A stretch of DNA of 64,000 nt from Streptomyces sp. S.PB5 (GTDB lineage: Bacteria; Actinomycetota; Actinomycetes; Streptomycetales; Streptomycetaceae). Below, one piece after another: positions 42,033 through 50,622 of the stretch. The notes below the pieces were generated by a model. The model did not search any database. It worked only from the letters and a program-made list of their open reading frames with translations, and was not told the origin of the DNA. How positions within the stretch are numbered: position 1 is the first letter of the stretch; each line of letters opens with the position of its first letter. The position numbers and the translations under genes are program-made. Location: positions 186,001-250,000 of the forward strand of contig NZ_JAQMWP010000010.1 of the NCBI RefSeq assembly GCF_030403745.1, given 5' to 3'.

Positions 42033-44117
42033 ATGCTGGAGATCTCCGAAACCGGCCGCACCTGGCTTCTCTCCGGGCCTGCCAGCAGTTATGCCGTCTC
42101 TCTCGGCGAGAACGACGAGCTCCTGCATCTGCACTGGGGCCCCGCGATCGCGCTCGCCGACGCCGAGGCCCTCGCGGTACGCCCGCTGCCCGACTACCGG
42201 CCCTTCGAGTCGCAGCTCGACGGCCGCGAGGAGTACCCCGTCGAGGGCGGCCCCCGCTTCGTACGGCCCGCGCTGTCCGTGCGCACCGCCGAGCGGCGCG
42301 GGACCGAGTGGACCTTCACGTCGTACGAGACCGTGACGGCTCCCGACGGCGACGAACTCCGGCTGCTGTTCCATGACGACGGACTGGCGATCACCCTGCA
42401 CTACCGGATGCGCGGCGATGTCCTGGAGCGCTGGGTGACCCTGGACAACCAGGGGGCCGAGGCCGTGGAGCTGCTGCGCGCCGACTCCGCGACCTGGACC
42501 CTGCCCGACCGCGAGGACTGGCGGCTGACCCATCTGCACGGCCGCTGGGCCGCCGAGTCCCGGCTGACCGCGGCCCCCCTCACCTACGGTGAGAAGGTCA
42601 TCGGCAGCCGGCGCGGCCACACCGGGCACCAGTACCTGCCGTGGGTCGCGCTCGACACGGACGCCACCGAGGAGCGCGGCGAGGTCTACGGCTGCGCGCT
42701 GGGCTGGTCGGGCTCCTGGCGGATCGCCGTGGCGCAACTCCCCGACGCGCGCGTGCAGATCACCGGCGGCGCCGGGTACGACGAGTCGGGCCTGCTGCGG
42801 CTGGCGCCGGGGGAGTCCTTCACCACCCCCGTCTTCGCCGGGCTGTGGAGCGACGGCGGCTTCGGCGGGGCGAGCCGGGCCTGGCACGCCTACCAGCGGG
42901 CTTACGTCATCCCGGACGCCGGGCAGGACCGGCCCGTGCTGTTCAACTGCTGGGAGGCCACCGAGTTCGACATCTCCGAGGAGCAGCAGGGCGCCCTCGC
43001 CCGGCGGGCGGCGGCGATCGGTGTCGAACTGTTCGTGGTCGACGACGGCTGGTTCGGCGCCCGCACCAGCGACCGCGCCGGGCTCGGCGACTGGACGCCC
43101 AACCCGGACCGCTTCCCCGGCGGCCTGAAGCCCCTGGCCGACCAGGTGCACGCCCTCGGCATGCAGTTCGGCATCTGGGTGGAACCCGAGATGGTCAACC
43201 CGGACAGCGAGCTGTACCGGGCGCACCCGGACTGGGTGCAGTACCAGCCGGGACGAAAGCGGACGGAGTTCCGCAACCAGCTCGTACTGAACCTCGCACG
43301 CGAGGATGTCCAGGAGTATCTCTGGCAGCAGCTCGACACGCTCCTGACCAGCGCCCCGATCGACTATGTGAAGTGGGACTTCAACCGCTGCTTCACCGAC
43401 GCCGGCTGGCCCGGCGAGCCTTACCCGCAGCGCCTGTGGGTCGACCATGTGCACGGCTTCTACGCCCTGCTGGACCGCCTCAGGGCCGCCCACCCCGGCG
43501 TCGCCTTCGAGTCCTGCTCGGGCGGCGGCGGCCGGATCGACCTCGGTGTCCTGAGCCGCACCGACCAGGTGTGGACCTCCGACAACACCGACCCGCTCGA
43601 CCGGCTCGCCATCCAGCACGGCTTCAGCCAGATCCACCCCGCGCGCGTGATGGCCGCCTGGGTCACCGACAGTCCGAACGCCATGCTCAACGGCCGGGTC
43701 AGCTCGCTGCGCTTCCGGTTCGTGAGCGCCATGGCCGGGGTCCTCGGCGTCGGCGGCGACCTCACCCGGTGGACCGAGGAGGAGCTCGCCGAGGCCCGTG
43801 AGTGGGTGGAGCTCTACAAGGAGATCCGGCCGCTCGTGCAGCGCGGCGAGCTCCACCGGCTGCGGCCCCCGCGGGGCGGACTGAGTGCCGTGCAGTACGT
43901 CCTCGGCGACGAGACCGTCGTCCTCGCCTGGCTCCAGGCGCAGAGCTACGGCGAGCCCGTACCGGCGGTGCGGCTGCGCGGGCTCGACCCGACAGCGTCG
44001 TACGAATGCCTCGAAACGGGTGAAGTTCACAGAGGTGCCGTATTGCTGCATCACGGACTTCGTATGGCATTGCGCGGCGATCTGGATGCGGCAGTTCTCC
44101 GGCTGCGCCGCATCTGA
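42033..44117 (+). CDS. Alpha-galactosidase, glycoside hydrolase family 36
   Basis: 694 aa from ATG 42033 with GAGGG upstream; a TTG at 42000 is less likely. N-terminal beta-sandwich (about 1-280), then a TIM barrel with FNCWEATEFDISEE, VVDDGWFG and WVEPEMVNPDS. Nucleophile Asp449 is in YVKWDFNR, acid/base Asp517 in TSDNTDPLDR. Hydrolyses terminal alpha-galactosides such as raffinose or galactomannan side chains. No signal peptide, so intracellular. The last 40 codons have noticeably weaker G/C third positions. Confidence 0.93.
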   Translation: MLEISETGRTWLLSGPASSYAVSLGENDELLHLHWGPAIALADAEALAVRPLPDYRPFESQLDGREEYPVEGGPRFVRPALSVRTAERRGTEWTFTSYETVTAPDGDELRLLFHDDGLAITLHYRMRGDVLERWVTLDNQGAEAVELLRADSATWTLPDREDWRLTHLHGRWAAESRLTAAPLTYGEKVIGSRRGHTGHQYLPWVALDTDATEERGEVYGCALGWSGSWRIAVAQLPDARVQITGGAGYDESGLLRLAPGESFTTPVFAGLWSDGGFGGASRAWHAYQRAYVIPDAGQDRPVLFNCWEATEFDISEEQQGALARRAAAIGVELFVVDDGWFGARTSDRAGLGDWTPNPDRFPGGLKPLADQVHALGMQFGIWVEPEMVNPDSELYRAHPDWVQYQPGRKRTEFRNQLVLNLAREDVQEYLWQQLDTLLTSAPIDYVKWDFNRCFTDAGWPGEPYPQRLWVDHVHGFYALLDRLRAAHPGVAFESCSGGGGRIDLGVLSRTDQVWTSDNTDPLDRLAIQHGFSQIHPARVMAAWVTDSPNAMLNGRVSSLRFRFVSAMAGVLGVGGDLTRWTEEELAEAREWVELYKEIRPLVQRGELHRLRPPRGGLSAVQYVLGDETVVLAWLQAQSYGEPVPAVRLRGLDPTASYECLETGEVHRGAVLLHHGLRMALRGDLDAAVLRLRRI

Positions 44118-44247
44118 GCAATCTGTCCGAATTGGCGCCTTCCTCATCCTTCATTCCAACTCGCTCTGGAATAAGGGAAGCTGTGAATGTGCCACGTGAG
44201 CAGCGTCATATCCGTGACCGTCAGTCGCCCGTCATGTTCACGTAATT

Positions 44248-44270
44248 CCCCAGCTTTTACTGGGGTTTTG
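44248..44270 (+). terminator. Rho-independent terminator with T-tract
   Basis: CCCCAG (44248-44253) and CTGGGG (44260-44265) form the stem, followed by TTTTG. It lies 130 bases after the alpha-galactosidase stop and is unusual here in having a real T-run. The stretch 44118-44358 holds nothing else recognised. Confidence 0.65.
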
Positions 44271-44358
44271 CGGGGCGGGCGACGGGCGTAATTCACGCAG
44301 GGTGACCGCCGATTCTCATAGCGGATCAAGAGGAACGCATTCGTGTGGAACCTCTTAC

Positions 44359-44388
44359 TTGTCCCTTTGCGTCTTGCTCGCTTACGTT
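44359..44388 (+). promoter_or_regulatory. Candidate vegetative promoter upstream of the riboswitch
   Basis: TTGTCC (44359-44364) and TACGTT (44383-44388) are 18 bp apart and resemble -35/-10 elements. Transcription would start near 44395, just before the riboswitch fold. Confidence 0.4.
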
Positions 44389-44404
44389 CGCCATCAATCC
44401 GGAC

Positions 44405-44582
44405 GGACGCCCAATCCTGCCGCCGCCCGGAATCCGCACAACTCACCCGTGCACGGCAGGAGCGGGGGACCCACAGGTACAACCGCCTGTTCCGGTCTCC
44501 GGAACGGCTAGGGGTTAAGTCGCACTTCGGTGCGGCCGGGCATCTCCAGCTCGCACCCGACAGCTCACCTCGCAGGCGCCGG
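44405..44582 (+). ncRNA. ydaO-yuaA (c-di-AMP) riboswitch
   Basis: The leader holds conserved blocks of the actinobacterial ydaO class in order: GGAATCCGCACAA (44429 on), CAGGAGCGGGGGACCCA (44457 on), GGGGTTAAGTCGC (44511 on), GGCCGGGCATCTCCAGC (44534 on), and the ACCCGACAGCTCACCTCG closing block ending near 44572. In streptomycetes this riboswitch controls wall hydrolases and is turned off by c-di-AMP. It ends 15 bases before the LysM/M23 gene. Identified by pattern recall; exact ends are approximate. Confidence 0.8.
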
Positions 44583-44596
44583 AGAGGAACTCGCCC

Positions 44597-45583
44597 ATGC
44601 CCGCGAAGGGTAAGCACCGCCGTCCCAAGACCCAGCGCCTCACCCGCTCGATCGCCGTCGCCGGCACCGGCGGAGCCGCACTCGCCCTCCCGCTGATGGG
44701 CGCCGCCGGCGCCCACGCGGCCACCCCGCAGTCCGTTTCGGAAAAGGCCGTATCAGCCCTTCCGGTCGCCGAGAAGGCCGCGGCCGAGAAGACCGCCGCC
44801 GCGAAGAAGGCCGCGGAGAAGAAGAGTGCCGCGAACGCCGCGACCGTGCGCACCTATTCGGTGCGCGCCGGTGACTATCTCTCGAAGATCGCCGACGAGC
44901 AGAACGTCAGCGGTGGCTGGCGGAAGCTCTACTCGGACAACCGTGAGGCCGTCGGCTCCGACCCGTCGTTGATCCACCCCGGTCTGAAGCTCAGCATCGG
45001 CAAGAGGGCCGCCGCGAGCACGGAGAAGTCGGCGAGCGCCGAGAAGCCGACGAACACCCGAAAGTCGTCGTCCGCTTCCTCTGGTTCCTCCGATTCCTCC
45101 GCCTCCAAGTCGTCCTCCTCGGATACGACGACGGCCACCCGGAGCAGCGAGTCGACCAGCACCGGCAGCTCCAGCGGCTTCACGCTCCCCGTGGCCGGTG
45201 CCACCGTCGGCACCCCGTACCGCATGGCGGGCAGCATGTGGTCCAGCGGCTACCACACGGGCGTCGACTTCGTCGTCCCGACCGGCACCTCGCTCAAGGC
45301 CGTCGGCGCGGGCACCGTCGTCTCCGCCGGCTGGGGCGGTGCGTACGGCAACCAGGTCGTCATCCGGCTCGCCGACGGCTACTACGCCCAGTACGCCCAC
45401 CTGTCCTCGCTCTCGGTCTCGGCCGGCCAGACCGTCACCGAGGGCCAGCAGGTCGGCCTCTGCGGTGCGACCGGCAATGTCACCGGACCGCATCTGCACT
45501 TCGAGATCCGCACCACGCCGGACTACGGCTCGGACGTGGACCCGGTCGCCTACCTCCGCTCGAAGGGCGTCTCCGTCGGCTGA
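44597..45583 (+). CDS. Secreted LysM / M23 peptidoglycan endopeptidase
   Basis: 328 aa. Signal peptide of about 42 residues (KHRRPKTQRLTRS start, ends AHAA). A Lys/Ala-rich region is followed by a LysM domain (YSVRAGDYLSKIADEQN, near 86-135). A Ser/Thr-rich linker (about 150-195) leads to a C-terminal M23 LytM domain with zinc ligands in YHTGVDF and PHLHFEI. Predicted to bind and cut peptidoglycan cross-links during growth, germination or sporulation. A c-di-AMP riboswitch occupies its leader. A 14-bp hairpin follows. Confidence 0.93.
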   Translation: MPAKGKHRRPKTQRLTRSIAVAGTGGAALALPLMGAAGAHAATPQSVSEKAVSALPVAEKAAAEKTAAAKKAAEKKSAANAATVRTYSVRAGDYLSKIADEQNVSGGWRKLYSDNREAVGSDPSLIHPGLKLSIGKRAAASTEKSASAEKPTNTRKSSSASSGSSDSSASKSSSSDTTTATRSSESTSTGSSSGFTLPVAGATVGTPYRMAGSMWSSGYHTGVDFVVPTGTSLKAVGAGTVVSAGWGGAYGNQVVIRLADGYYAQYAHLSSLSVSAGQTVTEGQQVGLCGATGNVTGPHLHFEIRTTPDYGSDVDPVAYLRSKGVSVG

Positions 45584-45601
45584 CCCCTTCCCCTGTGCCA
45601 T

Positions 45602-45637
45602 CGAAGGCCGGACCCCGATCCCCGGGTCCGGCCTTCG
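45602..45637. terminator. Terminator hairpin after M23 gene
   Basis: CGAAGGCCGGACCC (45602-45615) pairs perfectly with GGGTCCGGCCTTCG (45624-45637), loop 8 nt, 18 bases after the stop. Confidence 0.8.
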
Positions 45638-45711
45638 GTGTCGGGTCCTCCGGACTGTCGGGCCCTCCGGATTCGTGATCGATGCGGGTTCATGATCAAT
45701 GTGTTGCGTCA

Positions 45712-46218
45712 GTGACGACCACGCGTAGAGCCTTCGGAGCCCTGGCGGCCGGTGCCGCCCTGGCCACCCTCGCCCCGGCCCCGGCCGCCGGCGCCCACTC
45801 CGCGCACCACCGCGGCCGCCTGATCGCCCGCGACGACTTCCGCCACGGCCTCGGCCAGTGGGCCGTGGAGCTGGAGAAGGGCGGCACCGTCACCGCCGCT
45901 CGCGGCACCCTGGAGGCCGAGGTGCCGGCCGGAGCGACGATCTGGTTCAGGCAGCGGCTCGAAGGCCCGTACGTCATCGAGTACACGGCCACCCCCGTCT
46001 CCGAGGGCGGTGTCAACGACCGGGTCTCCGACCTCAACAACTTCTGGAACGCCGTCGACGCCCGGTCCCCGGAGGACATCTTCGCCACCCGGCGGGGCGG
46101 GCAGCCGGCCGAGTACGACTACCTCAAGACGAACGGGCACTTCGCCTTCCGGACCACCTGGAGCCACTTCCGCTTCAGCGACTTCCGGGTGTGGCGGCCG
46201 AACCCTCAGCACCGGTGA
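45712..46218 (+). CDS. Exported DUF6250-like protein
   Basis: About 168 aa from GTG 45712, giving a twin-arginine-like leader TTTRRAFGALAAGAALATL and an AAGAH end. ATG 45682 is an alternative with ten more residues. The mature part is a beta-rich domain with DDFRHGLGQW, FNNFWNAVD-like (DLNNFWNAVD) and FRFSDFRVW, which I recall from DUF6250 domains attached to carbohydrate-active proteins. A polysaccharide-binding or lyase-accessory role is possible. No strong ribosome site. Confidence 0.72.
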   Translation: MTTTRRAFGALAAGAALATLAPAPAAGAHSAHHRGRLIARDDFRHGLGQWAVELEKGGTVTAARGTLEAEVPAGATIWFRQRLEGPYVIEYTATPVSEGGVNDRVSDLNNFWNAVDARSPEDIFATRRGGQPAEYDYLKTNGHFAFRTTWSHFRFSDFRVWRPNPQHR

Positions 46219-46345
46219 GCCCTCAACATCGCTGATGGGAGAGGTATTCCGGGCTTGGCCAACACTTTAGGAGTGGCTTATCTCACCGCACGTCAACCCT
46301 TCCCTACGGTCGCGTAGGTCACATTCGAAGGTGAATCATGCCTCT

Positions 46346-47164
46346 GTGGCAGACGATTCGAAGAGTGACAGCAGAGCAGTGATCGGGTCGTACGTTGCGG
46401 TGGGGGACAGCTTCACCGAGGGCGTCGGCGACCCCGGTCCCGACGGGGCGTTCGTCGGCTGGGCCGACCGGTTCGCGGTACTTCTCGCCGACCGGCGGCC
46501 CGAGGGCGACTTCTCGTACGCCAACCTCGCCGTGCGCGGGAAACTCCTCGACCAGATCGTCGAGGACCAGCTCCCCAAGGCCGTGGAACTCGCGCCGGAG
46601 CTGGTCTCCTTCTGTGCGGGCGGCAACGACATCCTCCGGCCCGGCAGCGACCCCGACGAGGTGGCGGAGCGCTTCGAGCGGGCGGTCGCCCGGCTGACCG
46701 AGGCGTGCGGCACCGTGATGGTGACGACCGGCTTCGACACCCGTGGCGTGCCCGTGCTCAAGCATCTGCGCGGCAAGATCGCCACGTACAACGGGCATGT
46801 CCGCGCGGTCGCCGACCGGTACGGCTGTCCGGTGCTCGACCTGTGGTCCCTGAAGACCATCCAGGACCGCCGGGCCTGGGACGGCGACCGGCTGCACCTC
46901 TCCGCCGACGGGCACACGCGCGTGGCGCTCCGCGCCGGTCAGGTGCTCGGCCTGGAGGTCCCGGCCGACCCCGACCAGCCCTGGCCCCCGCTGCCGCCCC
47001 GCGGCACGCTCGACGTGCGGCGCGACGACGTGCACTGGGCGCGGGAGTACCTGGTGCCGTGGATCGGGCGGCGACTGCGCGGGGAGTCCTCGGGCGACCA
47101 TGTGACGGCCAAGGGCACGCTGTCGCCGGACGACATCAAGATGCGGATCGCGTCGGTGGCGTGA
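46346..47164 (+). CDS. SGNH/GDSL-type hydrolase
   Basis: 272 aa from GTG 46346 with GAAGGTG upstream; GTG 46331 is an alternative. Block I VAVGDSFTEGVGD holds the Ser nucleophile, block II LAVRG, block III SFCAGGNDI, block V DRLHLSADGH with the Asp/His pair. Esterase or lipase activity is expected; no signal peptide. A partial iron-box-like sequence (TTAGGAGTGGCTTATCTCA, near 46267) lies upstream but matches the usual consensus only loosely. The 300 bases after the stop (47165-47464) show no gene or clear signal. Confidence 0.88.
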   Translation: MADDSKSDSRAVIGSYVAVGDSFTEGVGDPGPDGAFVGWADRFAVLLADRRPEGDFSYANLAVRGKLLDQIVEDQLPKAVELAPELVSFCAGGNDILRPGSDPDEVAERFERAVARLTEACGTVMVTTGFDTRGVPVLKHLRGKIATYNGHVRAVADRYGCPVLDLWSLKTIQDRRAWDGDRLHLSADGHTRVALRAGQVLGLEVPADPDQPWPPLPPRGTLDVRRDDVHWAREYLVPWIGRRLRGESSGDHVTAKGTLSPDDIKMRIASVA

Positions 47165-47464
47165 CGGGGCGGCGGTGCTCGCGCCGCGCGACGGCGCGAC
47201 GGCGGCCCCCTTGTACGGGCTGACGGTGACGGGCTGTCCGGGCCGTGAGGCGACGGATGCCAGCAGGGTGTCCCGGCCTTGCGGTGGCTGACCACGGCGG
47301 GGCGCTCAGGCCTGGCGTGGTGTGGCTCGCGTGTCGCCGGGCAGGGCGGCCTCCGTCGGCTCGACCAGTGAGGTGACCGCGCGGGAGTGGTGCGCGTTCC
47401 GGTCCCGGGTCCGGTGCTGGGATGACGGCACACCGTTACCGACCCCGGAAGGACCGGACCGCGC

Positions 47465-48232
47465 ATGCCCGTTCCCCGTACGCCTGCCGCCGCGATCGCT
47501 GTGACCCTGCTGGCCCTGGGCCTGCCCGCCCTTGCCGCGCCCGCTGCCGCCGCCGTCACCATCGCCGCCCACGCCCCCGCCCCCGTGTCGCGCGTCGCCA
47601 TGGCGCCTGCCACCGTCAGCGTGACCGGCGAGGGCAGCGCCGTCGGCGACCCCGACATCGCGCTGGTCGGCGCGGGCGTGGAAGTCACGGCCAAGACCAC
47701 CCAGGCCGCGCTCGACGCGCAGAGCAAGGCCGCCGCAGCGCTGCTGAAGGCCGTACGAGCCCAGGGAGTCGCCGACAAGGACGTCCGGACCGAGAACGTC
47801 TCCCTCACCCCCGTCTACGACTACGACGACGGCGAGTCCACGCTCAAGGGCTACCAGGCCTCCCAGACCTTCTCGATCAAGGTGCGCAAGGTCGCCGCCA
47901 CCGGTGCCCTGCTCAAGGCCGTCACCGACGCCACCGGCAACGCGGGCCGCATCAACTCCGTCGTGTTCGACCTCGACGACCGCCGCCCGCTCCAGGCCCG
48001 CGCCCGCAAGGCCGCGCACGACGACGCGCGAGCCAAGGCCGAGGAGTACGCCCAGCTCAGCGGTCACCGGCTCGGCCGGCTGGTCTCGCTGAGCGAGGGC
48101 GGCACGGGGTATGTCGTGCCGATGCCGCCGGTCGCCGCGGACGCACCGGCGGGCGGTGCCGGCGCGGTGCCGCTGGCGCCGGGGGAGATCAAGGCGACGG
48201 CTTCGGTGGCCGCGGTGTACGAGCTGGACTGA
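47465..48232 (+). CDS. Secreted SIMPL-domain (DUF541) protein
   Basis: 255 aa with a signal peptide (TPAAAIAVTLLALGLPALAAP, ends near residue 30). The mature protein is a SIMPL domain: VSVTGEGSAVGDPDIALV start, paired TENVSLTPVYDY and GYQASQTFSIKV strands, then a long helix with ARKAAHDDARAKAEEYAQLSG-type periodicity. Exported; homologues are linked to oxidative stress or signalling scaffolds, but no reaction is known. Confidence 0.82.
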   Translation: MPVPRTPAAAIAVTLLALGLPALAAPAAAAVTIAAHAPAPVSRVAMAPATVSVTGEGSAVGDPDIALVGAGVEVTAKTTQAALDAQSKAAAALLKAVRAQGVADKDVRTENVSLTPVYDYDDGESTLKGYQASQTFSIKVRKVAATGALLKAVTDATGNAGRINSVVFDLDDRRPLQARARKAAHDDARAKAEEYAQLSGHRLGRLVSLSEGGTGYVVPMPPVAADAPAGGAGAVPLAPGEIKATASVAAVYELD

Positions 48233-48299
48233 GAGACCGTGAGACCGTCCGCGCATCGGCCGGTGTGAGCCGCCCGGACACGGACGGCTCCCACTCCGG

Positions 48300-48713
48300 C
48301 TACGGCCGGATCCAGCGGCTCAACGCCTCGACCGTGTTCTCCGGCGACGAGTTGAAGCACAGCCGGATCCCGGGCGCCGCCTCGGTGAGCACGTTGACGA
48401 GCCGCTCGAACAGCACGGTGTTCTCCGGCGCCATCCGCACGCCGCCGCCGATCATCGCCACGCCGAACGCATGCGCCTTGAGCTGCTCCCGGACGGCCGT
48501 CTCGGAGCGGTCCGGGTCGGTGTCGATCAGACAGGGCACCACATCGAACCCCGCCTCGCGCAGCGCGGTGTGCGCCGCCTCGATCCGGGCGGTGAAGGCC
48601 TCCTCGTCGACCCCGCCGGGCATCCGGCTGTAGTCGAGCACCCGCGGGTGCAGTCCGACGGACAGCACCTTCGTCGTGCCGGGCAGGGGAGGTGGGGCGG
48701 TCGGTGGGACCAC
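48300..48713 (-). CDS. Conserved hypothetical protein, alpha/beta
   Basis: 137 aa from GTG 48713. LSVGLHPRVLDYSRMPG, REAGFDVVPCLID, FGVAMIGGGVRM and CFNSSPENTVEALSRWI suggest a small Rossmann-like fold, with Cys and Gly-rich turns. I do not recognise the family. Upstream GAAAGG is eleven bases from the start. Sits just after the TetR gene on the same strand. Confidence 0.65.
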   Translation of the reverse strand: MVPPTAPPPLPGTTKVLSVGLHPRVLDYSRMPGGVDEEAFTARIEAAHTALREAGFDVVPCLIDTDPDRSETAVREQLKAHAFGVAMIGGGVRMAPENTVLFERLVNVLTEAAPGIRLCFNSSPENTVEALSRWIRP

Positions 48714-48798
48714 GGGCGGGGGCCCTTTCTGTCGGTCGGCGAGGCCGGTTCCGGCTCTTGCGGGGCGCCGCTTCGTGCGCAGGGCCCGTGCGGCCCCC

Positions 48799-49419
48799 TC
48801 AGCGCTCCTGTGCGCTCAACGTCTCGGCCCCCAGGCCGAGTTCCCGGGCCAGCGCCTCGTCCACCCACTCCTGTGCGCGGACCCGCGACACCGAGCCCGG
48901 GTACGACGTCAGCTGGACGGCGAGACCGTCCAGGAGTGCGGTCAGACGCAGCGCCGCGGCAGCCGGGTCCGGGCACTGGAACTCGCCCGCGCTCACGCCC
49001 TCCGCGACGACTTCGGCGATCGCCGCCTTCCACTGCTTGTCGAGATCCCGGGTGACCTCCCGCAGCGCGGGCTCACGCAGCGCCGCCGCCCAGCCCTCGA
49101 TCCACAGCCGCCAGCCCTTGGCCTGGCCGGTCGGGGCGTACCAGCGCACCGCCGACCGCAGCCGGCGCAGTGCCGTCGTACGGCGGCCGAGCAGCTTGCG
49201 CAGCTGCGCGAGATCGTCCTGCGCGGCGTACGCGAACGCGGCGGCGACCAGCTTCTCCTTCGTCGAGAAGTGGTACAGCACCAGCGCGTTGCTCACCCCG
49301 AGCGCAGAGGCCACGTCGGCGATCCTGACCGCCGCCACTCCCCGCGCCTCGATCTGCTCGATGGCGGCCCGCAACAGCTCCTCACGCCGCTCGGGCACAC
49401 TCAACCGCACTCTCGCCAC
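48799..49419 (-). CDS. TetR-family transcriptional regulator
   Basis: 206 aa from GTG 49419. N-terminal TetR helix-turn-helix (RREELLRAAIEQIEARG, then IADVASALGVSNALVLYHFSTKEKL), C-terminal ligand domain with WRLWIEGWAAALRE. The nearest candidate target is the catabolic operon starting at 54756, whose promoter region holds a TACTGA/TCAGTA palindrome. It lies downstream of that operon on the same strand. Confidence 0.9.
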   Translation of the reverse strand: MARVRLSVPERREELLRAAIEQIEARGVAAVRIADVASALGVSNALVLYHFSTKEKLVAAAFAYAAQDDLAQLRKLLGRRTTALRRLRSAVRWYAPTGQAKGWRLWIEGWAAALREPALREVTRDLDKQWKAAIAEVVAEGVSAGEFQCPDPAAAALRLTALLDGLAVQLTSYPGSVSRVRAQEWVDEALARELGLGAETLSAQER

Positions 49420-49507
49420 GCGGTCACCCTATTCCGTCACCGCCGACGGCGCCGGGCGAGGTCGCTCCCGTCGGATCGACCGGCCGGCGGCCGTGGCCGC
49501 GCCCCCG

Positions 49508-50622
49508 TCAGCGTGCGTTCCGCGGTACGGCGTGCGCGTCCAACGCGAGGGCGCCGCCCGGGTGCACGAGCAGAGGATTGACCTCCAGCTCGGCGAGCTC
49601 AGGGTGCTCGGCCCCGGCCCGGGCCACGGCGCACACGGCTGCCGCCGCCGCGTCCAGGTGCACGGCCGGGGCGCCGCGCCCCCCGGTCAGCGGCGGTGCA
49701 TGGCGCAGTTCGAGGAGCAGGGCACGCGCGCGTACGCGGCTGAGCGGAGCCAGGGCCTGCACGGTGTCGGCGAGGAGCTCCGCGTTGACACCGCCGGCGT
49801 CGACGAGGACGACGGGACCCCGAAGGCGGGGTCCTGGCGCACCCCGACGATGAGTTCACGGGCGTACGGCGGTGCCGCCATGGCCTCCACGGCGAAGCGC
49901 ACGGCGCCGGTCGCGGCACGCATACGGCGAAAGGCGGCGCGGAGCGCCTGCTGGTCGGCGAGGTGCAGGGCCACACCGCCGGCCTCGGTCTTGCGGGCGA
50001 TCCCCATCGCCTTGAGGACCAGGGGAGCGCCGATCCGGTGCGCGGCCTGTGCCGCCTGGCTCACGTCCGTCACGAACTCGGCGACGGGGAAGGCCAGTCC
50101 GTACGACGCCAGCAGCTCACGGACCGTCTCGTAGCCGCCGTCGTGGATGCGGTGCACCGGGGGCGGCACCGTCGCCGGTACATGAGGGGCGCCCGTCGCG
50201 GTGAGCCGGGCAGTGCCTTTGGGGCCGAGCAGCCGCGCTCCGGCGCTCGTGACCGGGTCCGTGAGCGTCTGCTCCTCGGTCGGATCGGTGCCCGAGGTGA
50301 CGACGGTGGCGCAGTGTGCGCCCGCCGCGAGTGCCTCGGCCACCACCGGGCGCACGTGCGGGGCCGGTACGGCGACCACGACGTGCTCGCACCGCACGCC
50401 GTCGAGGCCCGCCCGGAACGGCACGCCGTCCAGGGCGCCGCCGCGCCGGTTGACGAGGTGCACCTCGCGGCGGTCGCGCCCGGCGAGCGCACCCTTCGCG
50501 AGCCAGTACCCCCACTTCCTGGGGCGGTCGGACGCGCCCACGACCGCCACCGAGCGAGGGTCGAACACAGCTGCCGGGAGAGCCGCGCCGCCGGACCGGG
50601 GGAGTGCCCCGACCGACGTCAC
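49508..50622 (-). pseudogene. NDP-forming acyl-CoA synthetase, internally deleted and frameshifted
   Basis: GTG 50622 overlaps the stop of the dehydrogenase gene (GTGA). The N-terminal 110 residues are a CoA-binding domain (FDPRSVAVVGASDRPRKWGYWL). After ARLLGP the sequence jumps to ATP-grasp_5 elements (LLASYGLAFP, GAPLVLKAMGIARKTEAGGV), so the middle CoA-ligase domains are missing. Family members are about 700 aa; here only about 370 codons remain. Near 49815-49822 the frame shifts: ELIVGVRQDPAFG continues as VVLVDAGGVNAELLADTVQAL in another frame, down to a stop at 49508. It is probably a decayed gene. A sequencing error could explain the frameshift but not the deletion. Confidence 0.75.

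Noticed and set aside
46267..46285. Iron-box-like sequence upstream of the SGNH hydrolase
   Set aside because: Only partial similarity to the DmdR/IdeR consensus and no iron-related gene downstream.
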